The notes: generated from the sequence alone by a model not told the origin. A DNA stretch of 64,000 nucleotides from Hydrogenophaga intermedia (GCF_023715105.1 NZ_JAMBNO010000007.1:124001-188000); one strand, 5' to 3'; shown: positions 45,973 to 55,576, counted from the stretch's first letter. Translations and numbers: made by a program.

Positions 45973-46928
45973 TCAAAGCCACGCACTGTCGCGTGGATCG
46001 CCTGGCCCTGCGCGTCCCGCACGTGCAAGCCTTGCTCCAAGGTGAGCCGCCCAATGCGTGTGACGGCCACACCCGCCATGCGGCCAGCGGCCAGCACCGC
46101 GTCGTGCGCGGCGGCCTCCGCGGTGAACAGCAGTTCGTAGTCGTCGCCCCCGGCGAGCAGGCAGTCGCGCTGGTGTTCGGGCGCGAGCCCGCGCAGTGCA
46201 GGCGCCACCGGGATGCTGGAGAGATCGATCTCGGCGCCCAGGTGGCTGGCGCGCAGGATGTGGCCAAGGTCGCCGAGCAGGCCGTCGCTCACGTCCAGCG
46301 CGGCGTGCACGCCGGGTGTGGCGGCGAGCGCCTGGCCCAGCGCCAGCCGCGGGGTGGGGCGGTCCATGCGGTCGGCCACGGCGGCCACATCGCCCGTGGC
46401 CCATGCCTCGCCGCGGCGCAGCGCCAGCGCCAGCCGCGCTTCGCCGGTACAGCCGCTGAGCCAGAGTTCGTCGCCGGCGTGCGCGGCGTCGCGGCGCAGC
46501 GCACGGCCGGGCCGCACCTCCCCGAACACGGTGATGCACAGGTTGAGCGGGCCGCGCGTGGTGTCGCCGCCCACCAGCGGGCAGCCGTGTGCATCGGCCA
46601 GCGCGAACAGGCCGCGTGCGAAGGCAGCGAGCCACGCGTCGTCAGCCACGGGCAGCGCGAGCGCGAGGGTGAAGCCCAGCGGACGCGCACCCATGGCCGC
46701 GAGGTCGGACAGGTTGACCGCAAGCGCCTTGTGGCCCAGCGTTTCGGGCTCGGCGCCGGCGAAGAAATGCCGGCCCTCGACCAGCATGTCGGTGCTGATG
46801 ACGAGCTGGTGCCCGGGCGTCGGTTGCAGCAGCGCGCCGTCGTCGCCGACGCCCAGCACGACCGCGCTGTCGGGCAAGGATGGGCGCGTGAAATGGCGTG
46901 CGATGAGCTCGAACTCACCCATGGCCAT
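45957..46928 (-). CDS. thiL: Thiamine-monophosphate kinase
   Basis: Phosphorylates thiamine phosphate to thiamine diphosphate; 323 aa. Starts MAMGEFELIARHF, as in E. coli MACGEF, supporting ATG 46928. Metal and ATP sites: LGVGDDGALL, STDMLVEGRHF, NLSDLAAMGARPLG and VGGDTTRG; later DVSDGLLGDLGH and GGDDYELLFT. It overlaps the upstream Gcr-type gene by 14 bp, so they are cotranscribed. At its 3' end it overlaps the opposite-strand TIR-like gene. Confidence 0.95.
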   Translation of the reverse strand: MAMGEFELIARHFTRPSLPDSAVVLGVGDDGALLQPTPGHQLVISTDMLVEGRHFFAGAEPETLGHKALAVNLSDLAAMGARPLGFTLALALPVADDAWLAAFARGLFALADAHGCPLVGGDTTRGPLNLCITVFGEVRPGRALRRDAAHAGDELWLSGCTGEARLALALRRGEAWATGDVAAVADRMDRPTPRLALGQALAATPGVHAALDVSDGLLGDLGHILRASHLGAEIDLSSIPVAPALRGLAPEHQRDCLLAGGDDYELLFTAEAAAHDAVLAAGRMAGVAVTRIGRLTLEQGLHVRDAQGQAIHATVRGFDHFAD

Positions 46929-48900
46929 CGGGCTGGGCCGCAGCCTCGGGCTGTGCGCGCGGGGGTCGCAGGAAGGACAGCGGTGCCGCCCGCAGGCGGC
47001 GGCGGATGGCCGCGCCGATGAGCTTGCGGTTGACGCTGCTGATGGCCTGCGCCTGCAGCGCCAGGCGGAACGCCAGGTAGAAGCTCACCGTGAGGTTGAG
47101 CGGGCCGATGAGCAGCACCGCGGCCGCCGCCCACCAGAAGTCGGGCTGGCGCAGCACCTCGGGTCCGAGCGCAAAGGCCGCGGCCGTGAGTTGCCCGGCC
47201 GAAAGCGTGACGTGGCGAACGTCCAGCCCGAGGCCGAAGAACTGCGCGAACACCGGCACCAGGCCAAGCATGAAACCCAGCGAGATGTTGGCCGCCAGGC
47301 CGGAGATGTTGGTGCGCAGCCAGGTCGCCCAGCGCGCGGCGCGCCCGCGCCCCAGGGTGTTCGTGAAACGCGGGTTGTTCGCGATCGCCGAGTCCAGCTT
47401 GTGCAGCACGAACCAGTTCTCGACCCAGCCCGCGATGATGCTGCTGGCAAACAGCAGCACGCCGGTGAAGGCGGCAAAGAAAAGCGTCGGCCCGAGCAGG
47501 TGCAGCTCGTGCAGCACGTGCATGGCCTTCTCGGGGCCGATCATGGCGCTGCCCCTCGCGAAGTACAGCAGGCTGCTGATGAGCAGCACCGTGGGCACCA
47601 CCAAGCCGATGTTGCCGACGATGGCCGCGATCTGCGAACGGAACAGATGCGAGACCTCATCGACGAAACGGCGCACCGCACCGGTGGCCTTGATGTCCTT
47701 GAGCTTGGCCACCATGGCGGGGGCCGTGACGGCGGGCTGCTTGGTGGCCACCGTCCAGCGCAGCAGCATGATGAGCACGAAGCAGCTGGCGTAGTTGAGG
47801 CCGGCCGCGAAGCCGCCCCAGAACGCCGACAAGCCCAGGCCCACCAGCCCGAACTTGATCCAGGTGGTGAAGGCCAGCACGAAGCCGCCGCCCGCCGCCT
47901 TGCCCAGCATGGCGCGGTACTCGGCTGCGTTGCGGGTGATGTAGTGCTCGCCGCTCTCGGCGCTGCGCTCGGCCACCTTGGCCGCGGTGAGGTGCGAACT
48001 GCTCGCGATGAGCGCTCGCACGCTGCGGTTCTCGATACCCACCTGCGCAAGGTCGGCCAGCAGCGCGGCATTGGCGCGGCCCGATTCGTCGGCCTGCAGG
48101 CAGTCCAGCAATTGCTTGATGCGCACGATGCGCTCGCGCAACTGGCGCAGGCGAAACACGATGCCCACCGAGACGCCGTGCTCCTCCAGGTGGTGGTAGA
48201 CGGTGTAGGCCGCCTGGCGGCAGGCGTCGAGCTGCTCGCGCAGGCGCTGCGCGGCTTGCGCTGCTTCCTCGCTGCGCGGTCCATGCACGCGCACCTCGCG
48301 CCGCAGCGCCTCGAAGGTGGTGGGCAGCTCGTGGAAAGGGCGCGCTGCGCGCGCCTCATCGGACATGCGGATGCGGATCTCGGACGCGAAGCCGGTGGCA
48401 CTGACCTGGCTCACGCAACAGGTCAACGCGTCCATCAGCGCGTCGCTCCACACCGCACCGGCACGCTCGGGCAGCGAGTTGGCCAGCCGCTGCAACGTGG
48501 TCGAGTCCAGCGCCTTGATCCAGCGCACGTCGAACGGCGTGGGCAGCAGCAGCGTGTAGAGCTCGGCGAGATCGCGCGTCTCGGGAGTGCCAGGCAGCAT
48601 CTTGCGCCGCAGCCGGTGGCCGAACTCGCTGAGGAAAGCGGTACGCGGCGCGAAGCCGAAGTCGGCCAGCAGCGGCGACAGATCCACCGTGCCGACGAAG
48701 GCGCGCAGCCAGCGGTGCCAGCGCTCCTTCAGCGCCGCGTCGGCTTCGATCGCATCCAGGAAGGCGCGCACGCGGGCCACGCTGGCGGCCACATCCGGCA
48801 CGTCGCCGCGCACCCAGCTCAGCGCGTCCATCAGCCACAGGTGCCGCTCGGCCAGGGCGGCGTCGGGCGACAGCGTATCGAGCAGGCGCTGGAGATCCAT
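46915..48900 (-). CDS. Gcr-type 'site-specific recombinase' family membrane protein (name misleading)
   Basis: A 661-residue protein. The N-terminal 330 residues are helical and soluble (LRQLRERIVRIKQLLDCLQA), and the C-terminal half has about six membrane segments (LAFTTWIKFGLVGLGLSAFWGG, GNIGLVVPTVLLISSLLYF, TLFFAAFTGVLLFASSIIAGW). It matches the SpecificRecomb/Gcr family, found widely in beta- and gammaproteobacteria. No serine- or tyrosine-recombinase catalytic motif is visible, and a membrane topology speaks against a recombinase. Real function unknown. The stop lies inside thiL. Confidence 0.8.
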   Translation of the reverse strand: MDLQRLLDTLSPDAALAERHLWLMDALSWVRGDVPDVAASVARVRAFLDAIEADAALKERWHRWLRAFVGTVDLSPLLADFGFAPRTAFLSEFGHRLRRKMLPGTPETRDLAELYTLLLPTPFDVRWIKALDSTTLQRLANSLPERAGAVWSDALMDALTCCVSQVSATGFASEIRIRMSDEARAARPFHELPTTFEALRREVRVHGPRSEEAAQAAQRLREQLDACRQAAYTVYHHLEEHGVSVGIVFRLRQLRERIVRIKQLLDCLQADESGRANAALLADLAQVGIENRSVRALIASSSHLTAAKVAERSAESGEHYITRNAAEYRAMLGKAAGGGFVLAFTTWIKFGLVGLGLSAFWGGFAAGLNYASCFVLIMLLRWTVATKQPAVTAPAMVAKLKDIKATGAVRRFVDEVSHLFRSQIAAIVGNIGLVVPTVLLISSLLYFARGSAMIGPEKAMHVLHELHLLGPTLFFAAFTGVLLFASSIIAGWVENWFVLHKLDSAIANNPRFTNTLGRGRAARWATWLRTNISGLAANISLGFMLGLVPVFAQFFGLGLDVRHVTLSAGQLTAAAFALGPEVLRQPDFWWAAAAVLLIGPLNLTVSFYLAFRLALQAQAISSVNRKLIGAAIRRRLRAAPLSFLRPPRAQPEAAAQPDGHG

Positions 48901-48923
48901 GAACCCGTTTCCGGCCGGGTGGC

Positions 48924-49325
48924 TCAGTGCAGCACGCGAACCGGCGCGCCGCCGTTGCCGCTGCTCGCCGCGCGCAGTTCGAACCCGGGCACCTCGGCTT
49001 CGAAGCGCTCACCGTCTTCGGCCACGCAGAAGAAGCTGCCGCGCATGCTGCCCTGGGGTGTGCGCAGCCGCGTGCCGCTGGTGTACTGGAAGGATTCGCC
49101 CGGGCGCAGCAGCGGCTGGTGACCCACCACGCCCAGGCCCTTGACCTCCTCGGTGTGACCGTGCGCGTCCTCGATGATCCAGTGGCGCGCGATGAGCTGC
49201 GCCGTCACATCGCCAGCGTTGGTGATGGTGATGGTGTACGCGAAGGCGTAGAGGTCCTCCTCGGGGGCGGACTGCTCGCTGAGGTACTGCGGCTCGGCCT
49301 TGCAGGCGAAGAGGTACTTGGGCAT
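48924..49325 (-). CDS. apaG: ApaG domain protein
   Basis: A 133-residue fibronectin-type-III-like beta protein of the ApaG family, once linked to Co2+ resistance and Mg2+ efflux; true role unknown. Conserved stretch: [32 protein letters not shown], then [20 protein letters not shown] and [11 protein letters not shown] 49325 is divergent from rpe, as is common in Burkholderiales. The stop is 23 bp before the Gcr-type gene. Confidence 0.93.
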   Translation of the reverse strand: MPKYLFACKAEPQYLSEQSAPEEDLYAFAYTITITNAGDVTAQLIARHWIIEDAHGHTEEVKGLGVVGHQPLLRPGESFQYTSGTRLRTPQGSMRGSFFCVAEDGERFEAEVPGFELRAASSGNGGAPVRVLH

Positions 49326-49392
49326 GGCGGGATGTTACCTGTGGCCTGAGACAATGCGAGGTGATCGCCCAATGGCCACAGGCCTCGAAGAC

Positions 49393-50070
49393 ATGACCAC
49401 CTTCCGCATCGCTCCGTCCATCCTTTCGGCCGATTTCGCCCGCCTGGGCGAGGAGGTCCGCCACGTTGTCGCCGCCGGCGCCGACTGGATCCATTTCGAC
49501 GTGATGGATAACCATTACGTGCCCAACCTCACCTTCGGGCCCATGGTGTGCCAGGCGCTCAAGCCGCACGCGAAGAAGCCCGACGGCACGCCGGTGCCGA
49601 TCGACGTGCACCTGATGGTGCAACCGGTGGATGCGCTCGCGCAGGCCTTCGCCGATGCCGGCGCCGACCTGATCAGCTTTCACCCCGATGCGAGCACCCA
49701 CGTGCACCGCAGCGTGCAGGCGATCAAGGCCCGTGGCGTGAAGGCCGGCCTCACCTTCAACCCCGCGGCGCCGCTGGACGTGCTCGACTGGCTGATCGAC
49801 GACATCGACCTGATCCTGATCATGAGCGTCAACCCCGGCTTCGGCGGCCAGGGTTTCATCGACTCGGCGCTGCGCAAGATCGAGCTGGCCCGAAAGCGCA
49901 TCGAGGCCAGCGGGCGCGACATCCGCCTGGAAGTCGATGGCGGCATCAAGCCCGACAACATCCGCCGCGTGGCCGACGCGGGGGCCGACACCTTCGTGGC
50001 TGGCAGCGCCATCTTCGGCAAGCCCGACTACAAGGCCGTGATCGACCAGATGCGCGTGGCGCTGAAGTGA
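49393..50070 (+). CDS. rpe: Ribulose-phosphate 3-epimerase
   Basis: Interconverts ribulose-5-phosphate and xylulose-5-phosphate; TIM barrel of 225 aa from ATG 49393. Active-site blocks: [28 protein letters not shown] (His and Asp metal ligands), [15 protein letters not shown] and [12 protein letters not shown] 49372 is an alternative start with AGGTGA upstream and would add seven residues. GACAAT at 49350-49355 may be the -10. Its stop overlaps gph by four bases. Confidence 0.95.
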   Translation: MTTFRIAPSILSADFARLGEEVRHVVAAGADWIHFDVMDNHYVPNLTFGPMVCQALKPHAKKPDGTPVPIDVHLMVQPVDALAQAFADAGADLISFHPDASTHVHRSVQAIKARGVKAGLTFNPAAPLDVLDWLIDDIDLILIMSVNPGFGGQGFIDSALRKIELARKRIEASGRDIRLEVDGGIKPDNIRRVADAGADTFVAGSAIFGKPDYKAVIDQMRVALK

Positions 50071-50738
50071 TCGCAAACATTCAGGCGGTCATCGTCGACC
50101 TCGACGGCACGATGGTCGACACGCTGGGCGATTTCGACGCAGCGCTCAACGCCACCTTGCGTGAACTGCACCGACCTGCGGTGACGCGCGCCGACATCGA
50201 GCGCATGGTGGGCAAGGGTTCGATGCACCTGATCCGCACCGCCTTGCAGCACGGCGGGCTCGACGCCGCGGCAGCCGCTGCCCTGCTCGACACGGCGTGG
50301 GCGCGCTACCAGGCGCACTACCGCGCCATCAATGGTGCACACAGCATGGTCTACCCCGGCGTCGCCAGCGGGCTGGCGGCGTTACGCGCGCGTGGCCTGA
50401 CGCTGGCCTGCCTGACCAACAAGCCGCTGGCCTTTGCGCGCGAGCTCCTGCAGGCCAAAGGGCTGGCGGGGCATTTCGCGCATGTTTTCGGCGGCGACAG
50501 CTTCGAGCGGCAGAAGCCCGACCCGTTGCCTCTGCGCAAGACCTGCGAGGCGCTGGGCACCCCCGCGGCAGTTACCTTGATGGTGGGCGACTCGCAGAAC
50601 GACGGCCTGGCCGCGCGCGCGGCCGGCTGCCCGGTGGTGCTCGTGACCTACGGCTACAACCACGGCGAGCCGATCGATCGCGCGCCGCACGACCGCCTGA
50701 TCGGCTCGCTGGCTGAACTCGACGCGCTCATCGCCTGA
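50067..50738 (+). CDS. gph: Phosphoglycolate phosphatase
   Basis: HAD-superfamily phosphatase of 223 aa. Motif I is [10 protein letters not shown] with nucleophile Asp11 and acid Asp13; motif II CLTNKP; motif III Lys in FERQKPDP; motif [13 protein letters not shown]. The start is GTG 50067 overlapping the rpe stop (GTGA). The rpe-gph-trpE order is conserved in many proteobacteria and removes 2-phosphoglycolate from DNA repair or side reactions. Confidence 0.92.
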   Translation: MIANIQAVIVDLDGTMVDTLGDFDAALNATLRELHRPAVTRADIERMVGKGSMHLIRTALQHGGLDAAAAAALLDTAWARYQAHYRAINGAHSMVYPGVASGLAALRARGLTLACLTNKPLAFARELLQAKGLAGHFAHVFGGDSFERQKPDPLPLRKTCEALGTPAAVTLMVGDSQNDGLAARAAGCPVVLVTYGYNHGEPIDRAPHDRLIGSLAELDALIA

Positions 50739-50759
50739 GCGCGCGGCTGGCCCGGCGCC

Positions 50760-51356
50760 TCAGGGCTGCTTCTTCACGCCCAGCAAGGCATCCTTCAACT
50801 GCCAGTCGGCCGGCTTGGGGCCGAGCCAGATGCGCATCAGCGCGTTGAAGAACTCGGGCTCCTTGAACGGCTCGCCCTCGACCTTGCCGCGGATGGTGAG
50901 CACCGTGCCTGTACCGGGCACCCAGTCGATGTGGAAGGTGTCGCCCTTGTTGAGCTTCTTGTAGTCGGCAAAGATCTGGCTCATGCGCAGCACGCCCGGG
51001 ATCAGCTTGGAGAACGCGGCGCGCTCCATGTTGTCTTCCATGCCGCGAGAAAACAGCTTGCCGAGCTCGCCAGCGTCGATGTCGCGCAGCATGGTGATGG
51101 TCATGCGTTTGGGGCCATTGGCGGACAGCACACCATCGGTGGTGGCGGCCTTCGCGGTGAGATAGAGCCCGGCCGTGTAGACCTGGAACACCGCCTTGTA
51201 GCGCACGCCCGCGCCGTTGAGCACCAGCGGGCTGCCCGACAGGGTGATGCGGTCTTCCAGCGGCACGCCGGCCACGTCCACGGTGGCTGCACGCGCCGGC
51301 ATGAAGGCAAGAAAAACGCTGGCCAGGGCCAGCGCACGCACGAGCTTCAACTGCAT
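50760..51356 (-). CDS. Secreted chalcone-isomerase-like protein
   Basis: A 198-residue periplasmic protein with signal peptide (MQLKLVRALALASVFLAFMPARA, cleavage after ARA) and a chalcone-isomerase-fold domain: GVRYKAVFQVYTAGLYL, KRMTITMLRDIDAGEL and WVPGTGTVLTIRGK. Bacterial members of this group are not known to act on flavonoids; ligand or reaction is unknown. GAGG precedes ATG 51356. It interrupts gph-trpE on the opposite strand. A strong palindrome lies 10-35 bp before its start. Confidence 0.83.
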   Translation of the reverse strand: MQLKLVRALALASVFLAFMPARAATVDVAGVPLEDRITLSGSPLVLNGAGVRYKAVFQVYTAGLYLTAKAATTDGVLSANGPKRMTITMLRDIDAGELGKLFSRGMEDNMERAAFSKLIPGVLRMSQIFADYKKLNKGDTFHIDWVPGTGTVLTIRGKVEGEPFKEPEFFNALMRIWLGPKPADWQLKDALLGVKKQP

Positions 51357-51365
51357 GGCTACCTC

Positions 51366-51391
51366 AAAAAGTGAACGATCGTTCGATTTTT
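51366..51391. promoter_or_regulatory. Palindromic operator upstream of the chalcone-isomerase-like gene
   Basis: The perfect 12-bp palindrome GAACGATCGTTC (51373-51384) is flanked by AAAAA and TTTTT at equal distance. On the minus strand a candidate -10, GACAAT (51399-51394), lies just upstream, so the palindrome would be at the transcription start, a normal repressor position. The form suits a TetR-type dimer; no TetR gene is in the window. Confidence 0.5.
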
Positions 51392-51496
51392 CGATTGTCC
51401 CAGCCTGACCCGCGGCCGGACAGCGGGTTTCGCACTAGAACGAAAGCTTGGCCGCGTGACCGGATGCACGCCGCATGGCGTTTTCGATGCCTTTGC

Positions 51497-51502
51497 TATA
51501 GT
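51497..51502 (+). promoter_or_regulatory. Extended -10 of the trp operon
   Basis: TGCTATAGT gives TATAGT with an upstream TG, an extended -10. No good -35 is seen. Transcription would start at about A51509, only three bases before the trpL ATG. Confidence 0.5.
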
Positions 51503-51511
51503 GCGCGCACC

Positions 51512-51595
51512 ATGTTTCGTCCCTGCACGCTCACCCACGGCCTGCTGCCGCGCCACTTCGGCGGGGGAGCCTGGCCCTGGCGCAAGCCAGCCTGA
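51512..51595 (+). CDS. trpL: trp operon leader peptide
   Basis: A 27-residue open frame, MFRPCTLTHGL onwards, ending in GAWPWRKPA. Two Trp codons (51572-51574 and 51578-51580) fall within three codons near the end, just before alternative hairpins and upstream of trpE. This is the layout of a ribosome-stalling attenuator. The ATG follows a candidate transcription start by three bases, so it would be translated from an almost leaderless mRNA. Confidence 0.65.
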   Translation: MFRPCTLTHGLLPRHFGGGAWPWRKPA

Positions 51596-51682
51596 ACGTG
51601 CAACTCCCCCTTGCGGGCCACGGCTGAACCCTGCGTTCGGCCCCACGCCCGCCCAGAGCCGCCGGCAACCCGCCTTGCCGGC
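51577..51682 (+). promoter_or_regulatory. trp leader RNA with competing hairpins
   Basis: Hairpin A: CTGGC-GCAA-GCCAG (51577-51590) contains the second Trp codon. CAGCC (51588-51592) can instead pair with GGCTG (51622-51626). Hairpin B: GGCTGAA/TTCGGCC (51622-51642, one G-U) competes with that. A further perfect hairpin GCCGGCAA/TTGCCGGC is at 51661-51682. No T-run follows, so a classical terminator is not proven. Together with trpL this accounts for the 392-bp stretch 51357-51748; nothing else is seen there except the palindrome. Confidence 0.5.
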
Positions 51683-51748
51683 CCGACAGGAACCCCGGCC
51701 GCGTCACCCCACCCCGAACCGCCGCGGCCCCGGACGGATGGACAGAAC

Positions 51749-53248
51749 ATGATCACGGAACTGGAATTCAAGAGCCTGGCCCAGCAGGGCTACAACCGCA
51801 TCCCGTTGATGCTCGAGGCCTTCGCCGACCTCGAGACCCCGCTCTCCCTCTACCTCAAGCTCGCCCACGGCCGTGGCGACGGTCGCCACAGCTTCTTGCT
51901 CGAATCGGTGGTGGGTGGCGAGCGCTTCGGCCGCTACAGCTTCATCGGCTTGCCCGCGCGCACGCTGCTGCGCGCCAGCGGCTTCGGCGCCGACGCGAAA
52001 ACCGAGGTGGTGCGCGACGGAGACGTCATCGAGACGGCACACGGCAACCCGCTCGACTTCATCGCCGCCTACCAGCAGCGCTTCAAGGTCGCGCTGCGTC
52101 CCGGCCTGCCGCGCTTTTGCGGTGGCCTGGCCGGCTATTTCGGCTACGACGCGGTGCGCCACATCGAGAAAAAGCTCGTGCACAGCTGCCCGCCCGACAC
52201 CCTGGGCTGCCCCGACATCCTCCTGCTGCAGTGCGAGGAGCTCGCGGTCATCGACAACCTCTCGGGCAAGCTCTACCTCATCGTCTACGCCGACCCGGGC
52301 CAGCCCGAAGCCTTCACCAACGCGAAGAAGCGCCTGCGTGAACTCAAGGAGGCACTCAAGTACTCGGTGAGCGCGCCGCAGGTGAAGGCCACGCAGGCCT
52401 ACCCGGCCGAACGCGGCTTTGCCAAGGCCGACTACCTGGCCGCTGTGGAGCGCGCCAAGGAGCTCATCGCGGCCGGTGACTTCATGCAGGTCCAGGTGGG
52501 TCAGCGCATCCAGAAGCGCTACACCGAGTCCCCGCTGTCGCTCTACCGCGCGCTGCGTTCGCTCAACCCCTCGCCGTACATGTATTACTACCACTTCGGC
52601 GACTTCCACGTGGTGGGGGCGAGCCCGGAGATCCTGGTGCGCCAGGAGCACACGGACGAAGGGCAGAAGGTGACGATCCGTCCGCTGGCGGGCACCCGAC
52701 CCCGCGGCGCCACGCCCGAGAAGGACAAGGCCACCGAGTCCGAGCTGGTCAACGATCCCAAGGAGCGCGCCGAGCACGTGATGCTGATCGACCTGGCGCG
52801 CAACGACATCGGCCGCATTGCCAAGACCGGCAGCGTGAAGGTGACCGAGGCCTTTGCGGTGGAGCGCTACAGCCACGTGATGCACATCGTGAGCAACGTC
52901 GAGGGCATCCTCAACGAAGGCATGACCAACATGGACGTGCTCAAAGCCACCTTTCCGGCGGGCACGCTCACCGGTGCGCCCAAGGTGCACGCGATGGAGC
53001 TCATCGATCGGCTCGAACCCGTCAAGCGCGGCATCTATGGCGGTGCCTGCGGCTACCTCAGCTACGCGGGCGACATGGACGTGGCCATCGCCATCCGCAC
53101 CGCCATCGTGAAGGACCAGACGCTCTACGTGCAGGCCGCTGCCGGGGTGGTGGCCGACTCGGTCCCCGAGATGGAGTGGAGGGAGACCGAGCACAAGGCG
53201 CGCGCGCTGCTGCGTGCGGCCGAACTGGTCGAGGAGGGGCTGGAATGA
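51749..53248 (+). CDS. trpE: Anthranilate synthase component I
   Basis: Chorismate-using subunit of anthranilate synthase, 499 aa. The N-domain carries the tryptophan-feedback motif LLES ([17 protein letters not shown]). The catalytic C-domain shows [49 protein letters not shown] and [15 protein letters not shown] 51749 gives the normal N-terminus. The stop overlaps trpG by four bases. Regulation by leader attenuation is suggested upstream. Confidence 0.96.
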   Translation: MITELEFKSLAQQGYNRIPLMLEAFADLETPLSLYLKLAHGRGDGRHSFLLESVVGGERFGRYSFIGLPARTLLRASGFGADAKTEVVRDGDVIETAHGNPLDFIAAYQQRFKVALRPGLPRFCGGLAGYFGYDAVRHIEKKLVHSCPPDTLGCPDILLLQCEELAVIDNLSGKLYLIVYADPGQPEAFTNAKKRLRELKEALKYSVSAPQVKATQAYPAERGFAKADYLAAVERAKELIAAGDFMQVQVGQRIQKRYTESPLSLYRALRSLNPSPYMYYYHFGDFHVVGASPEILVRQEHTDEGQKVTIRPLAGTRPRGATPEKDKATESELVNDPKERAEHVMLIDLARNDIGRIAKTGSVKVTEAFAVERYSHVMHIVSNVEGILNEGMTNMDVLKATFPAGTLTGAPKVHAMELIDRLEPVKRGIYGGACGYLSYAGDMDVAIAIRTAIVKDQTLYVQAAAGVVADSVPEMEWRETEHKARALLRAAELVEEGLE

Positions 53249-53838
53249 GCGGTATCAGGGTCCTCATGGTGGACAACTACGACTCGTTCACCTTCAACAT
53301 CGTGCAGTACCTGGGCGAACTCGGGGCCGACGTGACCGTGGTGCGCAACGACGAGGTCACCGTGGACGAGCTGCAGGCGCGCCTGGACGCCGGCGGCATC
53401 GACCGCCTGGTGATCTCTCCCGGCCCGTGCTCGCCGGCCGAGGCGGGCATCTCGGTACCGGCCATCCGCCATTTCGCGGGCAAGCTGCCCATCCTCGGCG
53501 TGTGCCTGGGCCACCAGAGCATCGGCGCGGCCTTCGGTGGCACCATCGTGCGCGCGCAGCAGCTCATGCACGGCAAGACGAGCGAGATCACCACCACGCG
53601 GCGCGGCGTGTTCGCCGGCCTGCCCGCGCGTTTCACCGTCAACCGCTACCACTCGCTCGCGATCCGTCGCAGCGACTGCCCGGCCGACCTGGAGGTCACG
53701 GCCTGGACGGACGACGGCGAAATCATGGGCGTGAAGCACAGGACGCTCGCCATCGAGGGCGTGCAATTCCACCCTGAGAGCATCCTGACCGAGCACGGCC
53801 ACGCGATGTTGCGCAACTTTCTGGAGCAGGCCGGATGA
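53245..53838 (+). CDS. trpG: Anthranilate synthase component II (glutamine amidotransferase)
   Basis: Glutaminase subunit delivering ammonia to TrpE, or to PabB; 197 aa, class I amidotransferase. Triad: Cys87 in [10 protein letters not shown], His176 and Glu178 in FHPESIL; N-terminal DNYDSFTFN. It is not fused to TrpD. ATG overlaps the trpE stop and its own stop overlaps the ltaE ATG, both ATGA. Confidence 0.96.
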   Translation: MSGIRVLMVDNYDSFTFNIVQYLGELGADVTVVRNDEVTVDELQARLDAGGIDRLVISPGPCSPAEAGISVPAIRHFAGKLPILGVCLGHQSIGAAFGGTIVRAQQLMHGKTSEITTTRRGVFAGLPARFTVNRYHSLAIRRSDCPADLEVTAWTDDGEIMGVKHRTLAIEGVQFHPESILTEHGHAMLRNFLEQAG

Positions 53839-54908
53839 AAACGGTTGATTTGCGAAGCGACACCGTCACTCAACCCACGCCCGCCATGCGCGAGGCCATG
53901 ATGGCCGCGCCGCTGGGCGATGACGTGTTCGGCGACGACCCGTCGGTCAATGCGCTGCAGGCGAAGATCGCTGCGCTCACCGGCAAGGAGGCGGCGCTGT
54001 TCATGAGCAGCGGCACGCAGAGCAATCTGTGCGGCATGATGGCCCACTGCGGCCGCGGTGACGAGTACATCGTGGGCCAGAACGCGCACACCTACCGCTA
54101 CGAAGGCGGCGGCGCCGCGGTGCTGGGCAGCATCCAGCCGCAGCCGCTGGTGCAGGACGCGCAGGGCCGCATGCAGCTGGCCGATGTCGAAGCCGCAATC
54201 AAGCCCGACGACCCGCACTTCGCGCGCACGCGGCTGCTGTGCCTGGAGAACACCTGGAACGGGCACCCCATGCCCGCGGCCTACCTGGACGACATGACGG
54301 CGCTCGCGCGCCGCCGCGGCCTGGCATTGCACCTGGACGGCGCGCGCGTGTTCAACGCCGCCGTGGCCGATGCCGGCCCGGGTGGCGATGTGTTCGCTGC
54401 CCTGCGCGCCATCACCGACCGCTTCGACAGCGTGTCGGTGTGCTTCAGCAAGGGACTCGGTGCGCCCGTGGGTTCGGCGCTGTGCGGGCCGCGCGAACTC
54501 ATCGAGCGCGCGCGGCGCTGGCGCAAGATGGTGGGCGGTGGCTTGCGCCAGGCCGGCCTGCTGGCGGCCGCCGCCTCGCACGCCCTGGACAACCACGTGT
54601 ACCGACTGGCCGACGATCATGCGCTCGCGCAGCGGCTGGCGCAGGGCCTGGCCGGCATCGACGGCCTGCGCGTGCGCTCGGCGCAAACCAACATCGTGTT
54701 CGTCGACGTGGCCGATGGCCGTGGGCCGGACCTGCTTGCGCACCTGGAGCGCGATGGCGTGCTCGCCACCGGCCTGATCGGCCTGCGCTTCGTGACCCAC
54801 CTTGGGGTGGACGCCGCTGGCATCGACCACGCGCTGGCCAGCGCGCGCCGATTCTTCGGGGGCGCCCACCAGACCGCCGCAGGCACGCGCGGTCACGCCG
54901 TCTACTGA
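53835..54908 (+). CDS. ltaE: Low-specificity L-threonine aldolase
   Basis: PLP enzyme (fold type I, 357 aa) that cleaves threonine and allo-threonine to glycine and acetaldehyde. Blocks: [53 protein letters not shown] and the PLP lysine K206 in [12 protein letters not shown]. Translation is coupled to trpG through ATGA. Threonine aldolase is not part of tryptophan synthesis, so its place inside trpEGDC is unusual. Confidence 0.92.
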   Translation: MKTVDLRSDTVTQPTPAMREAMMAAPLGDDVFGDDPSVNALQAKIAALTGKEAALFMSSGTQSNLCGMMAHCGRGDEYIVGQNAHTYRYEGGGAAVLGSIQPQPLVQDAQGRMQLADVEAAIKPDDPHFARTRLLCLENTWNGHPMPAAYLDDMTALARRRGLALHLDGARVFNAAVADAGPGGDVFAALRAITDRFDSVSVCFSKGLGAPVGSALCGPRELIERARRWRKMVGGGLRQAGLLAAAASHALDNHVYRLADDHALAQRLAQGLAGIDGLRVRSAQTNIVFVDVADGRGPDLLAHLERDGVLATGLIGLRFVTHLGVDAAGIDHALASARRFFGGAHQTAAGTRGHAVY

Positions 54909-54921
54909 GCCGCTGCCCGCC

Positions 54922-55566
54922 ATGCCTGATTTGCCGCAACTGCTCCTGTTCATGGCGGCCGGCTGGCTGCTCAACCTCACGCCAGGGCCCGACGTGCTCT
55001 ACATCGTGAGCCACGGCCTGCGCCACGGCGCGCGGGCCGGCATGGTGGCGGCGCTGGGCATCGTCAGCGGCTGCTTCGTGCATGTCTTCGCGGCCGCGGC
55101 GGGTCTGAGCGCGCTGCTCGCCACCTCGGCCACAGCGTTCACGGTGATCAAGTGGATCGGTGCCGCCTACCTGCTGTGGATGGGCGTGAAGTTGCTGTTC
55201 TCACGCGGCGGACGTCTCGACCTGAACGCCGCCCGTGCGACAGAAGCCGATCTGTGGCTGGTCTGGCGCCGCGGCTTCCTGACCAACGTGCTCAACCCCA
55301 AGGTGGCGCTGTTCTTCCTGGCCTTTGTGCCGCAATTCATCCGGCCGGACGCCGCACACCCGGCGCTGGCCTTCCTGTTGCTGGGCGTGCTGTTCAACGT
55401 CAATTCGCTGCCCATCAACCTGGGCTATGCCTGGCTCGCGGCCTGGGCCGCGCGGCGACTGCAGGTGCTTCAGGCCGCCATGGGCTGGATGGACCGCATC
55501 GCCGGCCTGATGTTCATCGGCTTCGGTCTGCGCCTGGCGCTGGCCGAGCACCCCACAAAACCCTGA
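54922..55566 (+). CDS. LysE/RhtB family amino acid exporter
   Basis: A 214-residue inner-membrane exporter with about six hydrophobic segments: [20 protein letters not shown] near the N-terminus and [25 protein letters not shown] in the middle are typical of the RhtB (threonine/homoserine) branch. It lies 13 bp after ltaE and 10 bp before trpD, so it belongs to the trp transcript. Substrate may be threonine or another amino acid; sequence does not settle it. Confidence 0.87.
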   Translation: MPDLPQLLLFMAAGWLLNLTPGPDVLYIVSHGLRHGARAGMVAALGIVSGCFVHVFAAAAGLSALLATSATAFTVIKWIGAAYLLWMGVKLLFSRGGRLDLNAARATEADLWLVWRRGFLTNVLNPKVALFFLAFVPQFIRPDAAHPALAFLLLGVLFNVNSLPINLGYAWLAAWAARRLQVLQAAMGWMDRIAGLMFIGFGLRLALAEHPTKP

Positions 55567-55576
55567 GGAGACACCC

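Noticed and set aside
46915..48900. Possible mobile element because of the 'recombinase' family name
   Set aside because: No recombinase catalytic motif, no flanking repeats or attachment sites, and the protein is multi-pass membrane.
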